Below, in pieces: positions 62,709-64,000 of a DNA stretch of 64,000 nucleotides (its first letter is position 1; every line of letters begins with the position of its first letter). Source of the stretch: JBKBIP01 sp046297495. Lineage in GTDB: Bacteria; Planctomycetota; Planctomycetia; Gemmatales; Gemmataceae. A model generated the notes under the pieces. The model was not told the DNA's origin. It made no database searches and worked only from the letters and a program-made list of their open reading frames with translations. Location: the NCBI GenBank assembly GCA_046297495.1, contig JBKBIP010000022.1, positions 1 to 64,000 of the forward strand, read 5' to 3'. The position numbers and the translations under genes were made by a program.

Positions 62709-64000
62709 CTAACCCAAGATCAACTCACGGATCGGTTCTTGTAAACGACGGGCCATGTCGGGAAGCAAGCCATACGCGAGGGCAAGGTATTGAACCGGAT
62801 GCAGGGTGCGCTTGCGGCTGCCTTCCTCCATTTGCAGGCGGCAGGAGCTGCACTCGGTCGAACCGTGGCGGATTTCCAGTTGGCGGAGCAACGCTAACAT
62901 GGGTTGACCCGCTTGGAGGGAACGTTCGTAATTTTCCGCCTTCAAGCCGTAAGTACCGGCCATCCCGGAACAACTTACGTCTATTGTATGGGACCGCAGG
63001 CCAGGAATCAACGATAGCAGCGCTGGCCCGGCGGGGGGTTGACCCAATGCTTTCACATGGCACGGAATGTGATGACCAATCGTCATGTCCAACCGCTGCG
63101 TAAAATCACCGCGCAGCTTTCCTTGCCGGTGTAAATCCCAAAGGAAAGTGGTCAGCTCGACAGTGTGTTCGGCCACCAGCTGGGCATCAGGGTCATCGAG
63201 TAGGTCGAGATAGTCATGGCGCAACATCAGGGCGGCGGTCGGCTCGGAGCAGACAATTGCATATCCTTCGCGGGCCAGCTCGGCCAGTAGCCGGAGGTTG
63301 CGTTGGGCGATCTCGCGGGCAGTCTCCACATCGCCATAGGCCAACGGCGCCATGCCACAGCCATACTGGCGGGGGGGAACGTACACTTCAATACCATTGT
63401 GACGCAGGACGGCGACCGTGGCTTCGGCGATCAGCGGGTCGTTGTAGTTGGCGAAAATATCGACGAAATAGACGACGCACGGCGGCCGCAAGCGAGCGCG
63501 ATTCGTCCAACCGCGCCGCGCGGCCCGACTGAGAAAATCACGAGAGGCGAAGGCGGGCAAGCGCCGGCGGCGCGAAACGCCAAAGAGTTTCTCCAACAGC
63601 CAACGGACGGTGTGCGAACCCAAGCCGATGTTGGCCAGCACCGCGAAACTACTCCCCAAAGCGGCGAAATGCTCCGTCCGGGCCAGCACCCAGTCGGAAC
63701 GATCCAAGCCATGCTCGGCCATGTGGGCCGCCTTCAGCTCCAACATCAGCTTGGGGATATTGACGTGAGCAGGACATTCCAGGGCGCACATCTTGCAGTT
63801 GACGCACAGATTGGCCACTTCACGCACTTCGTTGGCGGTTCGCAAGCGGGCATCGGTGGCGGCGTCGAACAGAAAGCGCAGCAAGTTCGCCTTAGCGCGG
63901 GGCGTGGCGGCTTCCAGGCGCGTGGCCCGGAACAAGGGGCACATCCGCTCCGCTGCCGCCTCGGTCCGGCACTGGCCACAACCGTTGCAGTTCAGAATCT
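62709..64000 (-). CDS. FAD-linked oxidase / Fe-S protein, C-terminal part (5' end outside window)
   Basis: The frame is open to the right edge, so only about 430 residues are seen. They carry two 4Fe-4S motifs: CNGCGQCR...CPLF near the edge and CVNCKMCALECPAH. Two CCG-type domains of the glycolate oxidase iron-sulfur kind follow, with CGMAPLAYGD and IPCHVKALG...CSGMAGTYG in the second. The first cluster's context suggests an FAD-binding (GlcD-like) half upstream, as in D-lactate or glycolate dehydrogenase fusions. Such enzymes oxidise a 2-hydroxy acid and pass electrons to the respiratory chain. The ATG at 63944 is internal and not the real start. Confidence 0.82.
   Translation of the reverse strand, partial: ILNCNGCGQCRTEAAAERMCPLFRATRLEAATPRAKANLLRFLFDAATDARLRTANEVREVANLCVNCKMCALECPAHVNIPKLMLELKAAHMAEHGLDRSDWVLARTEHFAALGSSFAVLANIGLGSHTVRWLLEKLFGVSRRRRLPAFASRDFLSRAARRGWTNRARLRPPCVVYFVDIFANYNDPLIAEATVAVLRHNGIEVYVPPRQYGCGMAPLAYGDVETAREIAQRNLRLLAELAREGYAIVCSEPTAALMLRHDYLDLLDDPDAQLVAEHTVELTTFLWDLHRQGKLRGDFTQRLDMTIGHHIPCHVKALGQPPAGPALLSLIPGLRSHTIDVSCSGMAGTYGLKAENYERSLQAGQPMLALLRQLEIRHGSTECSSCRLQMEEGSRKRTLHPVQYLALAYGLLPDMARRLQEPIRELILG

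Overview
The window is chromosomal DNA of a planctomycete, most likely of the Gemmata-like group. I infer this from several lineage hallmarks seen together: a secreted cysteine-rich protein built of YTV-type repeats, a DUF1501 Tat-exported protein, two secreted sulfatases, a subtilase with an N-terminal LEDR-type motif and FG-GAP-like C-terminal repeats, paired HEAT/propeller secreted proteins, and high GC (judged by eye). No phage or integrated element dominates. Most of the window is ordinary housekeeping and cell-surface genes, with remnants of decayed genes and small palindromic repeats scattered between them.

Layout. 1-7 kb: the end of a DUF4139-like protein and three glycosyltransferase genes, two of them with two catalytic domains each. 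7-10 kb: the YTV-repeat wall protein, a radical SAM protein and an SDR oxidoreductase. 10.4-12 kb: tRNA-Thr(CGU), ferrochelatase and a 7Fe-type ferredoxin. 12.4-16.2 kb: a Flp/Tad-type secretin, a lipoprotein and a TPR lipoprotein. 16.3-21 kb: Fur regulator, a FlgM-like anti-sigma factor and glnE. 21-24.8 kb: an amidohydrolase pseudogene, a sulfatase and a DLH/NTF2-like fusion. 25-28.4 kb: a small cluster with a hexapeptide acyltransferase, a carrier protein, an amino acid:carrier-protein ligase (a class II aaRS homologue) and a GNAT protein. 28.4-31 kb: GTP-dependent PEP carboxykinase and an SDR. 31.3-34.2 kb: the secreted subtilase. 34.2-41.2 kb: a complete SUF iron-sulfur cluster operon on the minus strand, in transcription order Rrf2 regulator, sufB, sufC, sufD, sufS, sufU, sufT, with a promoter visible upstream and a frameshifted RelE-type toxin remnant between sufB and sufC.

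41.4-48.8 kb: a short ORF overlapping three CRISPR-like 36-bp repeats, a PhyH dioxygenase, a second sulfatase, a degenerate tRNA-Ser, two tandem HEAT/propeller paralogues and a small Spy-like protein. 48.8-52.7 kb: yggS-yggU-nnrE, a flavoprotein pseudogene, a [2Fe-2S] ferredoxin and an unknown secreted protein. 52.9-57.8 kb: a PMCA-type calcium ATPase, frr and pyrH. 58-60.8 kb: a eukaryote-like WGR-PARP and the DUF1501 protein. 60.9-64 kb: moaD-moaE-moaA and the C-terminal part of an FAD/Fe-S oxidoreductase that runs off the right edge.

The strongest candidates for unusual biology are the bacterial PARP with WGR, helical and catalytic domains; the amino acid:carrier-protein ligase cluster, whose acceptor is unknown; the CRISPR-like repeat cluster without cas genes; and the signs of gene decay by internal deletion. 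Functions rest on motif recognition and context, with no database search.
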